A stretch of DNA of 64,000 nt, taken from positions 39,556 to 103,555 of the forward strand of contig JAMPEL010000003.1 in the NCBI GenBank assembly GCA_023665185.1. The letters are read 5' to 3'. The notes below the pieces were generated by a model that saw only the letters and a program-made list of their open reading frames with translations, made no database searches and had not been told where the DNA came from. This document shows positions 47,944 to 57,056 of this stretch, piece by piece. Source of the stretch: Roseburia sp. Its GTDB lineage: Bacteria; Bacteroidota; Bacteroidia; Bacteroidales; Bacteroidaceae. How positions within the stretch are numbered: the stretch's first letter is position 1; each line of letters starts with the position of its first letter. The translations under genes were made by a program, and so were the position numbers.

Positions 47944-50019
47944 ATGAGACGACTAAGGAATGTTCTGACACTATTGTCGCTCCTGATAATAAATATGGCA
48001 GGAGCACAAATGCAGAATCCCGTTCAGGTGAAAAATTCCCTGAAAATGCTTTCAGATACGGAAGCAGAGATTGTTTTTGATGCCACCATCAATGCTGGAT
48101 GGCACATGTATTCAACGAATGTGGTGCCTGACGGACCAACGGCAGCCACTTTCAACGTAGAAAACATCAAAGGCGCAAAGACAAACGGCGCACTTCGTGC
48201 TGTCGGTAACGTAAAGCAGCACTATGAGGAAATGTTCGGGGCTGACGTGTACTTTTTCGAGAACAAAGGGCAGTTCGTACAGAAGATTACATTCACCGGA
48301 GGTCCTTACGAAATAGAAGGATATCTGGAATATGGCGCATGCAATGACCAGAACTGCATTCCTCCAACCGCAGCCGACTTCAAGTTTACCGGTGAGGCAA
48401 AGGCGGCAGCTCCTATCGCAGAAGAAAAGGCAAAAGAAGAGCCGACTGTAAAAGAAAAGGAAAAAACAGAAGAGACCGCCGAGGAAACTCCGCAAGCAGC
48501 CGACACGGCAGCAACAATTATAGAAGCTGATACGACTTCCACTCCGGCAAAAACCTCTGATGAAATCGGCAGCGGCAACCTGTGGACTCCTGTCATCAGC
48601 CAATTGAAACAATTTGAAGACGGAGGAAATGCAACAGCCACAGATTCCTCACTTTGGCAGATATTCCTGCTCGGACTGCTTGGCGGTCTTGTTGCACTGG
48701 TCACCCCATGCGTCTGGCCAATCATCCCGATGACCGTAAGTTTCTTCCTCAAACGCTCAGGCGACAAGAAAAAAGGTATGCGCGACGCATGGACATACGG
48801 TGCGTCAATTGTCATCATCTATCTTGTACTCGGACTTGCCGTCACGGCTATATTCGGTGCAAGCGCGCTTAACTCGCTTGCCACAAATGCCGTGTTCAAC
48901 ATATTCTTCTGTCTGATGCTTATCGTTTTCGCCGCATCTTTCTTCGGAGCATTTGAGCTGACCCTGCCTTCATCATGGAGCAATGCGGTCGATTCCAAAG
49001 CGGAGAAGACAGGCGGTCTGTTCGGTATCTTCCTCATGGCATTCACCCTGACATTGGTCAGTTTCTCATGCACAGGCCCTATTATCGGCTTCCTGCTTGT
49101 CGAGGTATCTACATCAGGCGACATTCTGGCTCCGACAATAGGCATGCTCGGATTCTCCATCGCACTTGCCTTGCCGTTCACCCTGTTTGCCATGTTCCCA
49201 AGCTGGCTCAAGACAATGCCAAAGAGCGGAGGCTGGATGAACAATGTGAAGGTGGTTCTCGGATTCATCGAACTTGCTTTCGCGCTCAAATTCCTGTCAG
49301 TCGCCGACCTTGCATACGGCTGGCGCATACTTGACCGCGAGACTTTCCTTGCTATATGGATTGTACTGTTCGCACTTCTCGGCATGTACCTTCTCGGAAA
49401 AATCAAATTTCCTCACGACGATGATGATGACGGGCACATCAGTGTCACCCGTTTCTTTCTTGCGATGATATCTTTTGCATTCGCCGTGTATATGGTTCCG
49501 GGACTATGGGGCGCGCCTCTGAAAGCTGTAAGCGCATTCGCTCCGCCAATGAAGACACAAGACTTCAACTTGTATGAGGAGAATGAAGTACGTCCTCAGT
49601 TCATGGACTACGATGAAGGTATGGCGTATGCGCGTCAGCACGGCAAGCCGGTCATGATAGACTTCACCGGTTACGGCTGTGTCAACTGTCGCAAGATGGA
49701 GGCAGCAGTATGGGTAGACCAGAATGTGGCTTCCATTATGAATGACGACTATGTTCTCATACAGCTTTATGTTGATGACAAGACACCACTCACAGAACCG
49801 GTCATTGTGAACGACAACGGACAAATTCGCAAATTGCGCTCAGTAGGCGACAAGTGGAGCTATCTGCAAAGCTCTAAATTCGGAGCCACAGCACAACCTT
49901 TCTACGTGCTTCTCGACAATGAAGGCAACCCTCTTACAAGAAGCTACTCGTATGATGAGAACGTAGACCATTACTTGAAGTTCCTGAAAGAAGGACTCTC
50001 TAATTATTCGCAGAAATAA
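47944..50019 (+). CDS. dsbD: Thiol:disulfide interchange protein DsbD
   Basis: 691 residues in three parts: a signal peptide and periplasmic DsbD-alpha-like domain (to about 150), a low-complexity Glu/Ala/Thr linker (about 155-205), a membrane part of eight helices (about 235-540), and a C-terminal thioredoxin domain with GYGCVNC (Cys579, Cys582). Membrane cysteines Cys256 (VTPCVWP) and Cys376 (FSCTGP) are the conserved electron relay. It carries reducing power from cytoplasmic thioredoxin to periplasmic thiol proteins. The next gene is a cysteine desulfidase relative, also thiol-related, but a long hairpin lies between. Confidence 0.95.
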   Translation: MRRLRNVLTLLSLLIINMAGAQMQNPVQVKNSLKMLSDTEAEIVFDATINAGWHMYSTNVVPDGPTAATFNVENIKGAKTNGALRAVGNVKQHYEEMFGADVYFFENKGQFVQKITFTGGPYEIEGYLEYGACNDQNCIPPTAADFKFTGEAKAAAPIAEEKAKEEPTVKEKEKTEETAEETPQAADTAATIIEADTTSTPAKTSDEIGSGNLWTPVISQLKQFEDGGNATATDSSLWQIFLLGLLGGLVALVTPCVWPIIPMTVSFFLKRSGDKKKGMRDAWTYGASIVIIYLVLGLAVTAIFGASALNSLATNAVFNIFFCLMLIVFAASFFGAFELTLPSSWSNAVDSKAEKTGGLFGIFLMAFTLTLVSFSCTGPIIGFLLVEVSTSGDILAPTIGMLGFSIALALPFTLFAMFPSWLKTMPKSGGWMNNVKVVLGFIELAFALKFLSVADLAYGWRILDRETFLAIWIVLFALLGMYLLGKIKFPHDDDDDGHISVTRFFLAMISFAFAVYMVPGLWGAPLKAVSAFAPPMKTQDFNLYEENEVRPQFMDYDEGMAYARQHGKPVMIDFTGYGCVNCRKMEAAVWVDQNVASIMNDDYVLIQLYVDDKTPLTEPVIVNDNGQIRKLRSVGDKWSYLQSSKFGATAQPFYVLLDNEGNPLTRSYSYDENVDHYLKFLKEGLSNYSQK

Positions 50020-50026
50020 TAAAGAA

Positions 50027-50098
50027 TTGAGGTTATAAGGTCAGAAGACAGAAAACACTGTAGGTTTTACAGCTTGTCTTCTGGCCTTATAACCTCAA
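50027..50098 (+). terminator. 24-bp hairpin between dsbD and the next gene
   Basis: TTGAGGTTATAAGGTCAGAA (and four more bases, 50027-50050) pairs with 50075-50098 with one G-T pair, with a 24-base loop. No T run follows, and it ends 12 bases before the next start codon, so it may separate two transcripts or act as an RNA processing or control site. Confidence 0.5.
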
Positions 50099-50110
50099 AA
50101 TCGTATATCT

Positions 50111-51400
50111 ATGGAAAAAACAGAAAGAGAAAAAATCATTTCCTTAATAAAAAGCGAGGTGGTTCCGGCAATAGGATGCACGGAACCTATAGCCGTGGCC
50201 CTTTGTGTAGCCAAAGCCACACAAACATTAGGATGTATCCCCGAGAAAATCGACTTGCTACTCAGCGCAAACATCTTGAAAAACGCAATGGGTGTGGGCA
50301 TACCAGGTACAGGCATGACGGGACTGCCGATAGCCATTGCTCTCGGCGCGCTCGCCGGAAAGCCGGAATACAACCTTGAGGTGCTCAAAGACATAACTCC
50401 CGAAGATGTGGAAAGAGGCAAAGACTACCTTGCCAAAAACAGCATATCCATCAACTTGAAAAAGCACATTGCAGAAAAGCTCTATATCGAAGTGTCAGTG
50501 AAATCGGGCAGTTCAACAGCAAAAGCCATCATCAGCGGCGGACACAGCCACTTCATACTGGTAGAGAAAGACGGTGACAAGCTGCTGGACGAGCATGTCA
50601 ATGTAGAAAGTGCAGAAGAGTCGGAATGCGATGACAGCTGGCTGAACTTACATAAAGTGTATGAATTTGCCACTACCGTACCATTGGAAGAAATAGAATT
50701 CATACGAGAAGCACGCGAGCTGAACGAAAAAGCAGCGCAAGAAGCTTTGAAAGGATGCTACGGGCACGAACTGGGCAAGACCCTTTCCCGTCCTCTTGGA
50801 AAGGGCATCATGGGCGACAGCATATTCTCGCATATCATTTCAGCCACTGCAAGTGCCTGCGACGCACGTATGGCAGGAGCCATGATTCCTGTAATGAGCA
50901 ATTCTGGAAGCGGCAACCAGGGTATCTGCGCCACACTTCCGGTTGTGGTCTTCGCAGAAGAAAACCACAATACAGATGAAGAACTTATGCGCGCACTTAT
51001 ATTCAGCCATCTCACAGCCATATACATCAAGCAAAGCCTCGGCAAGCTGTCGGCTTTATGCGGTTGCGTAGTGGCGTCTACTGGCAGCAGCTGTGGCATC
51101 ACTTACCTGATGGGAGGCACATTCGAGCAGATTACCGCTGCGGTGAAAAACATGATTGCCAACCTTACCGGGATGATTTGCGATGGTGCAAAACCAAGTT
51201 GCGCACTCAAACTTGCCAGCGGTGTGTCTACCTGCATCCTGTCGGCAATGCTTGCCATGCAGAAAAAATGTGTGACAAGCGTAGAGGGAATAATTGACAA
51301 CGATGTGGACAAAAGCATACACAATTTGACAAAGATAGGCAAATATGCCATGACAGAGACAGACCACTGCGTGCTTGACATCATGACCAGCAAAGAATAA
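50111..51400 (+). CDS. cyuA: L-cysteine desulfidase family protein (CyuA/YhaM, UPF0597)
   Basis: 429 residues, full length. The N-terminal GCTEP motif (Cys23) and the later pairs GCVVASTGSSCG and CDGAKPSCALK are the iron-sulfur and active-site segments shared with the serine dehydratase alpha chain and cysteine desulfidases. Family members break down L-cysteine to pyruvate, ammonia and sulfide with an oxygen-sensitive [4Fe-4S] cluster. The gene name is by family; serine or another beta-substituted amino acid could be the real substrate. A yitT-type membrane gene follows by 44 bases, probably cotranscribed. Confidence 0.85.
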   Translation: MEKTEREKIISLIKSEVVPAIGCTEPIAVALCVAKATQTLGCIPEKIDLLLSANILKNAMGVGIPGTGMTGLPIAIALGALAGKPEYNLEVLKDITPEDVERGKDYLAKNSISINLKKHIAEKLYIEVSVKSGSSTAKAIISGGHSHFILVEKDGDKLLDEHVNVESAEESECDDSWLNLHKVYEFATTVPLEEIEFIREARELNEKAAQEALKGCYGHELGKTLSRPLGKGIMGDSIFSHIISATASACDARMAGAMIPVMSNSGSGNQGICATLPVVVFAEENHNTDEELMRALIFSHLTAIYIKQSLGKLSALCGCVVASTGSSCGITYLMGGTFEQITAAVKNMIANLTGMICDGAKPSCALKLASGVSTCILSAMLAMQKKCVTSVEGIIDNDVDKSIHNLTKIGKYAMTETDHCVLDIMTSKE

Positions 51401-51444
51401 TCTATGTTTGCCACAGAATAATATACTCAAAACAAGAAAAAACA

Positions 51445-52335
51445 ATGAGCAATACTATTAATAATGTGAAGCATGAGCTTCAAGACTATTGTTACATCAC
51501 TTTCGGACTGCTGCTCTATGCTTTGGGATGGACCGCATTCCTGCTTCCATACGAAATAGCGGCAGGCGGAGTCACAGGTGTATCCGCCATCGTCTATTAT
51601 GTCAGCGGAATAGAGATACAAGTGACTTATTTCGTCATCAATGCCATATTGATAATCATAGCCATCAAGATTCTTGGATTGAAGTTTTGCATCAAAACTA
51701 TTTACGGTGTCGCCATGCTCTCGTTCATGCTGTGGATTCTGCAAATAATCTTCCGCAACGGAAACGAGAAGCTCCCTCAGATTCTTGGAGAAGGACAGGA
51801 GTTCATGGCATGTGTACTTGGTGCAGCCCTGTGCGGAATCGGACTCGCACAGGCATTTCTTCATCAAGGCAGCACGGGAGGCACGGATATTATCGCTGCC
51901 ATAGTCAATAAATACAAGAATGTGTCGATGGGAAGAACGATACTCTATTGCGACATCATCATCATATCCTCATGCTACCTCATTTTCCACGATTGGAAAC
52001 GAGTAGTATTCGGATTTGTCACCATGTTCGTATTGTCGCTGCTGGTCGACTATGTAATGAATTATGTGCAACAGTCAGTACAATTCTTCATCATATCAAA
52101 AAAATATGAGCAGATATACAAATCCATCATCAGCGAGGTAGATCGTGGTGCGACTCTGATTCCGGGAACAGGATGTTACAGCGGACAACCAGTCAATATC
52201 ATCATGGTCATAGCAAAAAAGCAACAGTCGGTGGCAATATTCCGATTAGTGCAAAGCATTGACCCTCATGCCTTCATCTCGCAAACCAAAGCCGCAGGTG
52301 TCTACGGAGAAGGATTCGACAAAATAAAAGCATAA
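51445..52335 (+). CDS. YitT/DUF2179-family membrane protein
   Basis: 296 residues with about five membrane helices: a first long hydrophobic stretch (FGLLLYALGWTAFLLPYEIA), GVTGVSAIVYYVSGI, and QGSTGGTDIIAAIVNKYK. The C-terminal domain (about 215-296: QQSVQFFIISKKYEQIYKSI, then TKAAGVYGEGFDKI) is a DUF2179-like cytoplasmic domain. Members are widespread, with no firm function; transport has been suggested. Position 44 bases after the cysteine desulfidase gene hints at export of its amino acid or product, which is inference. Confidence 0.9.
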   Translation: MSNTINNVKHELQDYCYITFGLLLYALGWTAFLLPYEIAAGGVTGVSAIVYYVSGIEIQVTYFVINAILIIIAIKILGLKFCIKTIYGVAMLSFMLWILQIIFRNGNEKLPQILGEGQEFMACVLGAALCGIGLAQAFLHQGSTGGTDIIAAIVNKYKNVSMGRTILYCDIIIISSCYLIFHDWKRVVFGFVTMFVLSLLVDYVMNYVQQSVQFFIISKKYEQIYKSIISEVDRGATLIPGTGCYSGQPVNIIMVIAKKQQSVAIFRLVQSIDPHAFISQTKAAGVYGEGFDKIKA

Positions 52336-52337
52336 AT

Positions 52338-52403
52338 ACACAGGCATTGTTGACACAATTATAAAACGCTCCGTTTTTCTAATAAAAGCAACGATGCCTG
52401 TGT
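52338..52403 (+). terminator. Terminator-like hairpin after yitT-type gene
   Basis: ACACAGGCATTGTTG (52338-52352) pairs with CAACGATGCCTGTGT (52389-52403) with one G-T pair and a 36-base loop. It starts 2 bases after the stop codon. No run of T follows immediately, so efficiency is uncertain. Confidence 0.55.
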
Positions 52404-52468
52404 ACCGTTTTCCTCCTGATAAGACCAGTATTTGGAAATATTACTTTTTCATAAAATGTCGCATACAA

Positions 52469-52499
52469 TTTGCAGGAACGATTAAAAGGACTATCTTTG
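52469..52499 (+). promoter_or_regulatory. Promoter of the DUF3467 gene
   Basis: TTTG (52469-52472), exactly 19 bases, and TATCTTTG (52492-52499) match the Bacteroidetes consensus fully. The start point near 52506 gives a leader of about 110 bases before the ATG at 52618. Confidence 0.8.
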
Positions 52500-52617
52500 C
52501 AATACAAAACAGAGGCAAGCAGGAAAAAAGAGCGGTAGAAGAGCAATGTCGAAGACCTGCGATTTTTATCCTACAGCCTTATAAAATGAACTATAAATTA
52601 ATCATTAAACTAAAATT

Positions 52618-52944
52618 ATGGCAAACGAAAATCAGTCAAAGCAGCTACAAATAGAACTGAAACCAGAAGTAGCACAGGGAACTTATGCAAATCTTGCAAT
52701 CATTACTCACTCAAGCTCTGAGGTTATACTCGACTTCATTGGCATGATGCCGGGAATGCCAAAGGCTGAAGTAAAGTCACGTATCGTAATGGCTCCAGAG
52801 CACGCAAAGCGTCTGCTTTTCGCTCTTCAGGACAATGTTCAGAAATATGAGAGCCAGTTCGGTCAGATTCAGTTGCAGCAGCCGCAGCAGCAGGACGGTC
52901 CTCGCACAATCGCTCCTTTCAACGTAAAGAAAGGCGAGGCTTAA
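52618..52944 (+). CDS. DUF3467-family protein
   Basis: 108 residues, no signal or membrane segment. The core QLQIELKPEVAQGTYANLAI, then SEVILDFIGMMPGMPKAEV and MAPEHAKRLLFALQDNVQKY, is the DUF3467 family, with a polar Gln-rich linker and a short tail. The family is small, cytoplasmic and unassigned. It is a single-gene unit with its own promoter and an intrinsic terminator, so it is probably well expressed and stand-alone. Confidence 0.9.
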   Translation: MANENQSKQLQIELKPEVAQGTYANLAIITHSSSEVILDFIGMMPGMPKAEVKSRIVMAPEHAKRLLFALQDNVQKYESQFGQIQLQQPQQQDGPRTIAPFNVKKGEA

Positions 52945-53006
52945 TCAAACAAGAATTGCAAGAAGGCACCGTACTTTGCCGATAAAGAAAAAGTACAAAA
53001 GACCAT

Positions 53007-53052
53007 TCGGGACAAAGGACTTTTACTTTAAGTCTTTTGTCCCGATTTTTTT
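53007..53052 (+). terminator. Intrinsic terminator of the DUF3467 gene
   Basis: TCGGGACAAAGGACTT (53007-53022) pairs with AAGTCTTTTGTCCCGA (53030-53045), one G-T pair, and is followed by seven T residues. It lies 62 bases past the stop codon and is one of the clearest terminators in the window. Confidence 0.9.
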
Positions 53053-53157
53053 ATCATATAAGCACAAAAAAGTCTTAAGCACACAAAAACAAATGAAGCA
53101 GCATACAATAAGGCACAAAAAAGGCAGGATACACTTCATTATACGCAACGTTTGCAT

Positions 53158-53165
53158 TATCTTTG
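53158..53165 (+). promoter_or_regulatory. -7 box of the proBA unit
   Basis: TATCTTTG is the same -7 sequence as in the DUF3467 promoter. It puts the transcription start near 53172, after the ATG at 53163 and before the ATG at 53226, which therefore must be the proB start. I found no strong -33 TTTG. Confidence 0.6.
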
Positions 53166-53225
53166 CAGCGCAAACCTGTCATTAAGACACAGAAACATCA
53201 CAAGCAACAGAAAAAGGACAGCGAT

Positions 53226-54365
53226 ATGATTAAAAAGATAACAATCAAAATAGGCAGCAATGTACTGACGAGAAAAGACGGTTCACTCAATGTGACACGT
53301 ATGTCTGCGCTTGTAGATCAGATAGCAGAGCTAAAACACAGTGGAATAGAGGTAGTACTTGTCTCATCGGGCGCAGTGGCAAGCGGAAGAAGCGAATTGG
53401 GGAAAAGAGGGAAAACAGACAACCACAGGAAAAGCTCAAAGAAGCTGGACAGCGTAGACCAAAGACAACTGTATTCGGCTGTGGGACAGGCAAAGCTCAT
53501 CAACAGATACTTTGAGTTGTTCAGAGACCACGGAATTACTGTCGGACAAGTGCTGACAACCAAAGAAAGTCTGGGTACGCGACAGCACTACCTGAACCAG
53601 CGCAATTGCATTAATGTCATGCTACAATGCGACGTGCTTCCCATTGTGAACGAGAATGATACTATTTCTGTCACAGAGCTGATGTTCACGGACAATGACG
53701 AGCTGTCCGGATTAGTAGCTACAATGACAGACAGCGACATACTGATTATCCTGTCCAACATTGACGGAATCTACACCGGCTCACCTTCCGATACCCACTC
53801 ACAGATAATAAGGAAAGTAGACAAGGAGCAGGACATATCAAGCTATATCCAGACCGAAAAATCCGGATTCGGACGGGGTGGAATGCAAACAAAGAGCAAA
53901 ATCGCATGCAAGGTGGCAGAAGAAGGTGTAGCAGTAATCATCGCTAACGGGAAAAAAGAGAATATCCTGACAGACTTGATTGCGCAAATACAAAAAGAGC
54001 CGGAAAACATCCACTGCATAGCCGAAGGCGACACACCTTGCACGCTCTTCGTACCCTCCACCTCTGAGATGTCCAGCATAAAAAAATGGATAGCACATAG
54101 CGAAGGATTCGCCAAAGGTGCGATACATCTGAACGAAGGCGCATCGGCAATGATGCAAGAAGAAAAAGCCATCAGCATTTTGCCGATAGGGGTGACACAA
54201 GTAGATGGAGAGTTCGAGTATCATGACATTATCAGCATAATCGACAACCACGGAAATACAATAGGAGTCGGACGAAGCGACTACTCAAGTGAGGAGGCAC
54301 GCATGGTAGCCGGCAAACGTAACCAGAAACCGATTATTCATTACGACTACCTATATCTTGAATAA
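53226..54365 (+). CDS. proB: Glutamate 5-kinase
   Basis: 379 residues from the ATG at 53226 ([20 protein letters not shown]). The amino acid kinase core has [21 protein letters not shown] and the [20 protein letters not shown] segment; a C-terminal PUA domain occupies about 275-379 ([31 protein letters not shown]). It phosphorylates glutamate, the first step of proline synthesis, usually feedback-inhibited by proline. The frame is open 21 codons further up, but the -7 box makes that start unusable. proA follows 59 bases downstream. Confidence 0.96.
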   Translation: MIKKITIKIGSNVLTRKDGSLNVTRMSALVDQIAELKHSGIEVVLVSSGAVASGRSELGKRGKTDNHRKSSKKLDSVDQRQLYSAVGQAKLINRYFELFRDHGITVGQVLTTKESLGTRQHYLNQRNCINVMLQCDVLPIVNENDTISVTELMFTDNDELSGLVATMTDSDILIILSNIDGIYTGSPSDTHSQIIRKVDKEQDISSYIQTEKSGFGRGGMQTKSKIACKVAEEGVAVIIANGKKENILTDLIAQIQKEPENIHCIAEGDTPCTLFVPSTSEMSSIKKWIAHSEGFAKGAIHLNEGASAMMQEEKAISILPIGVTQVDGEFEYHDIISIIDNHGNTIGVGRSDYSSEEARMVAGKRNQKPIIHYDYLYLE

Positions 54366-54424
54366 AAGAATTACCAAGAGAAACACAAAAGAAAGATTCA
54401 GACAAACACTTAAAACCATACAGG

Positions 54425-55672
54425 ATGCTCACTCACACATTTGAACAGGTAAAAGCAGCAAGTATCAAGCTTGCTCTTCTTGAGACAGAGAAAATCAACC
54501 GCATTCTTTGCGAGATTGCAGATGCGGCTGTCAACCATACGGAATATCTGCTGGAGGAGAACAAAAAGGATTTGGACATGATGGACAAAGACAATCCTAT
54601 GTATGACAGACTTAAACTGACAGAGGAACGCATTAAATGCATTGCATCGGACACACGCAAAGTGGCTGCGCTCCCCTCTCCTCTCGGACACATACAGAAA
54701 CATATAGTCCTGCCCAACGGTCTTGATCTGAAACGCGTAAGCGTACCTTTCGGAGTCATCGGCGTTGTGTATGAGGCGCGTCCGAATGTCACATTCGATG
54801 TGTTCGCTTTATGTCTGAAAAGCGGTAATGCCTGCATCCTGAAAGGCGGACGTGACGCAGACCATTCCAACCGTGCAATTACCAACATTATCAAGAATGT
54901 ACTCCAAAAGCATGAAACAGACGAACATATCATCGAACTTCTCCCTGCCACTCACGAGGCAACGGCAGAATTGCTTCATGCCAACGGGTTTGTCGATTTG
55001 GTAATTCCCCGTGGAAGCAAACGGCTGATAGACTTTGTACGGCATGAATCAAGCGTTCCGGTAATAGAGACCGGAGCCGGAGTGTGCCACGCTTATTTCG
55101 ACAAAAACGGAGATACCGCCAAAGGAGCCGCAATCATCCACAATGCAAAAACCAGAAGAGTCAGTGTATGTAACGCGCTCGACTGCATGATTATCCATGC
55201 CGACCGTCTTGCAGACTTGCCCCGTATCTGCCGTCCATTGGCAGACAGCTATGTGCTGATTCATGCCGACCTTCCCGCATTAGCATCGCTCACAGGGTGC
55301 TATCCGGACAATCTCTTAAAGGAATCAACGGAGGAGAGTTACGGGACTGAGTTTCAGTCATACACCATGGCTATCAAGACAGTTGGCTCAGCAGACGAAG
55401 CCATTGCGCACATCAGGAAATTCGGCTCAGGACACAGCGAATGTATTATCTCAGAGGATGAAGAGACGACCAACAGATTCCTGTACCAAGTAGATGCGGC
55501 ATGTGTTTACAGCAACGCACCGACATCGTTTACAGATGGCGCACAGTTCGGACTGGGAGCGGAGATTGGCATATCGACACAGAAACTCCATGCCCGAGGA
55601 CCAATGGCACTTGAAGAAATTACAACCTATAAGTGGATTATACACGGGAACGGACAGACACGAGAAAAATAA
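54425..55672 (+). CDS. proA: Gamma-glutamyl phosphate reductase
   Basis: 415 residues, aldehyde-dehydrogenase fold. [29 protein letters not shown] and the catalytic cysteine (Cys249, [14 protein letters not shown]) are present, as is [11 protein letters not shown]. It reduces glutamyl phosphate made by ProB, giving glutamate semialdehyde that cyclises toward proline. It shares the proB transcript and ends at a terminator 107 bases past the stop. Confidence 0.97.
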   Translation: MLTHTFEQVKAASIKLALLETEKINRILCEIADAAVNHTEYLLEENKKDLDMMDKDNPMYDRLKLTEERIKCIASDTRKVAALPSPLGHIQKHIVLPNGLDLKRVSVPFGVIGVVYEARPNVTFDVFALCLKSGNACILKGGRDADHSNRAITNIIKNVLQKHETDEHIIELLPATHEATAELLHANGFVDLVIPRGSKRLIDFVRHESSVPVIETGAGVCHAYFDKNGDTAKGAAIIHNAKTRRVSVCNALDCMIIHADRLADLPRICRPLADSYVLIHADLPALASLTGCYPDNLLKESTEESYGTEFQSYTMAIKTVGSADEAIAHIRKFGSGHSECIISEDEETTNRFLYQVDAACVYSNAPTSFTDGAQFGLGAEIGISTQKLHARGPMALEEITTYKWIIHGNGQTREK

Positions 55673-55778
55673 AAGAGCCCATTCCACACCGCCCTCCACA
55701 CATTGAAGCCGCCTTGTACTCTTTCCATATATACGCAAAGCATTTCAAATTACACGGCAAAATGCATGTTGAACAATC

Positions 55779-55815
55779 AAAGACGAGTTGTCAATAATGA
55801 CGGCTCGTCTTTTTT
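55779..55815 (+). terminator. Terminator of proBA overlapping the end of the opposite gene
   Basis: AAAGACGAG (55779-55787) pairs with CTCGTCTTT (55804-55812) with further pairs inside (TGTCA with TGACG), followed by T residues to 55815. It ends plus-strand proBA transcripts. Its right arm lies inside the last codons of the minus-strand DUF4421 gene, so the coding end and the terminator share sequence. Confidence 0.75.
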
Positions 55816-57035
55816 CTCCATGCATCCACGTCAATACCTTTTTTGCGCTTGAAATAAAATCCCACGTAGAAATTGAGCGAGCCAAAACTATTGTTCAACG
55901 AGAACCTGTCCTGCTTATAATCAAACGAATGCGCCACAAGCGACATTCCCGCAAAATACTTTGAGTCATTGTATACAAAGCCCAGACGTCCGACAAAATC
56001 CACATTAAGATTGTCAAAACTGAACTTTGATGTTTTCTTTTCCGGCAACAAAGCATCTCCGTTGTCCACATCCTCATCCATATCGTAGTAGGTATGAGTA
56101 TAAGCCAAAGCAGGCATGAATGACAGACAAAGCAGGAAACGAGGCTTGAACACCCAATTATAAGAATATCCGAAACTGATATTATAGTCATCGTACTTCA
56201 CATGATGAAACAGCAATGCGTCATCGAGTTTTTCTTGTATGACAGGAGCAAACTGTGTATGGTCAAAATCAATTTTATGATGAGAATAAGAAAGTCCCAT
56301 CTTGAATGTGCCGCAACTGCGCCGCTGCACCGTACTTTGGGAAAAAGCCGCCGGATAAGAAAAATGACGATGGTTGAAGATATAGTACACATTCAAGCCG
56401 CGCGTCTGAATGTTCAGTCCCTTGAAGTCATCCGACAATCCCTCCGGACGAGGCTCGTCCTTACTGAACAAATTGTCGAGATTCCTCACCCTGAAATCAT
56501 TTCCGGTCTTTCGGTAATAGATATCCACACCAATCTTTGAGGTGTAGAGACTGAGATCCATCTCCGTTTTCTTCGTATTACTCTTTTTGTTGCCCAACAA
56601 TCCGCCCACATCAAAGGTGTATCCAAGAAAAATCCACCGCCATCCGAAATATCCGCCAAGCCTGAATGTAGGATTCGGGGCAAAAGTGAGCGACTGTCCC
56701 TTGCCGCCTTTCTCCTTCACGTAGAAACTCTCCTGTGTGCTTGTATTCTGCAACATAAGGGTGAAGTCATACAGATTGGGAATGATGTAGGCAGTATCAA
56801 TATTATTAAACTCCTCAATCTGACTGCCTACATAGCCTCGTATAAGCTTCTTTTTCTTCTTTTTACTGACAGCTTGCAAAAAAGAGTCAGTGCCGTAATC
56901 AGCAGATAATGTATCAAGAGAAGACACTATTGTGTCCTCCACAGCGGCTGCAGAGTTCATACAACGCGCATTCCCGGCATTTGCCGCGCCGCACACAAAA
57001 AGCAATATCAGCAAAAACTTATAAGCCATATCCAA
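55791..57035 (-). CDS. DUF4421-family outer-membrane protein
   Basis: 414 residues. Signal peptide about 1-20, a lysine-run linker near 60-67 (SKKKKKK), then barrel-type strands: FRLGGYFGWRWIFLGYTFDV, GLSYSHHKIDFDH and the last strand LNFYVGFYFKRKKG. It fits the Bacteroidetes DUF4421 group of putative outer-membrane barrels of unknown role. It follows the MATE gene by 21 bases and is likely cotranscribed. Its stop codon lies inside the proBA terminator. Confidence 0.8.
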   Translation of the reverse strand: MDMAYKFLLILLFVCGAANAGNARCMNSAAAVEDTIVSSLDTLSADYGTDSFLQAVSKKKKKKLIRGYVGSQIEEFNNIDTAYIIPNLYDFTLMLQNTSTQESFYVKEKGGKGQSLTFAPNPTFRLGGYFGWRWIFLGYTFDVGGLLGNKKSNTKKTEMDLSLYTSKIGVDIYYRKTGNDFRVRNLDNLFSKDEPRPEGLSDDFKGLNIQTRGLNVYYIFNHRHFSYPAAFSQSTVQRRSCGTFKMGLSYSHHKIDFDHTQFAPVIQEKLDDALLFHHVKYDDYNISFGYSYNWVFKPRFLLCLSFMPALAYTHTYYDMDEDVDNGDALLPEKKTSKFSFDNLNVDFVGRLGFVYNDSKYFAGMSLVAHSFDYKQDRFSLNNSFGSLNFYVGFYFKRKKGIDVDAWRKKTSRHY

Positions 57036-57056
57036 TCCAACTATTCCTGCATTTCC

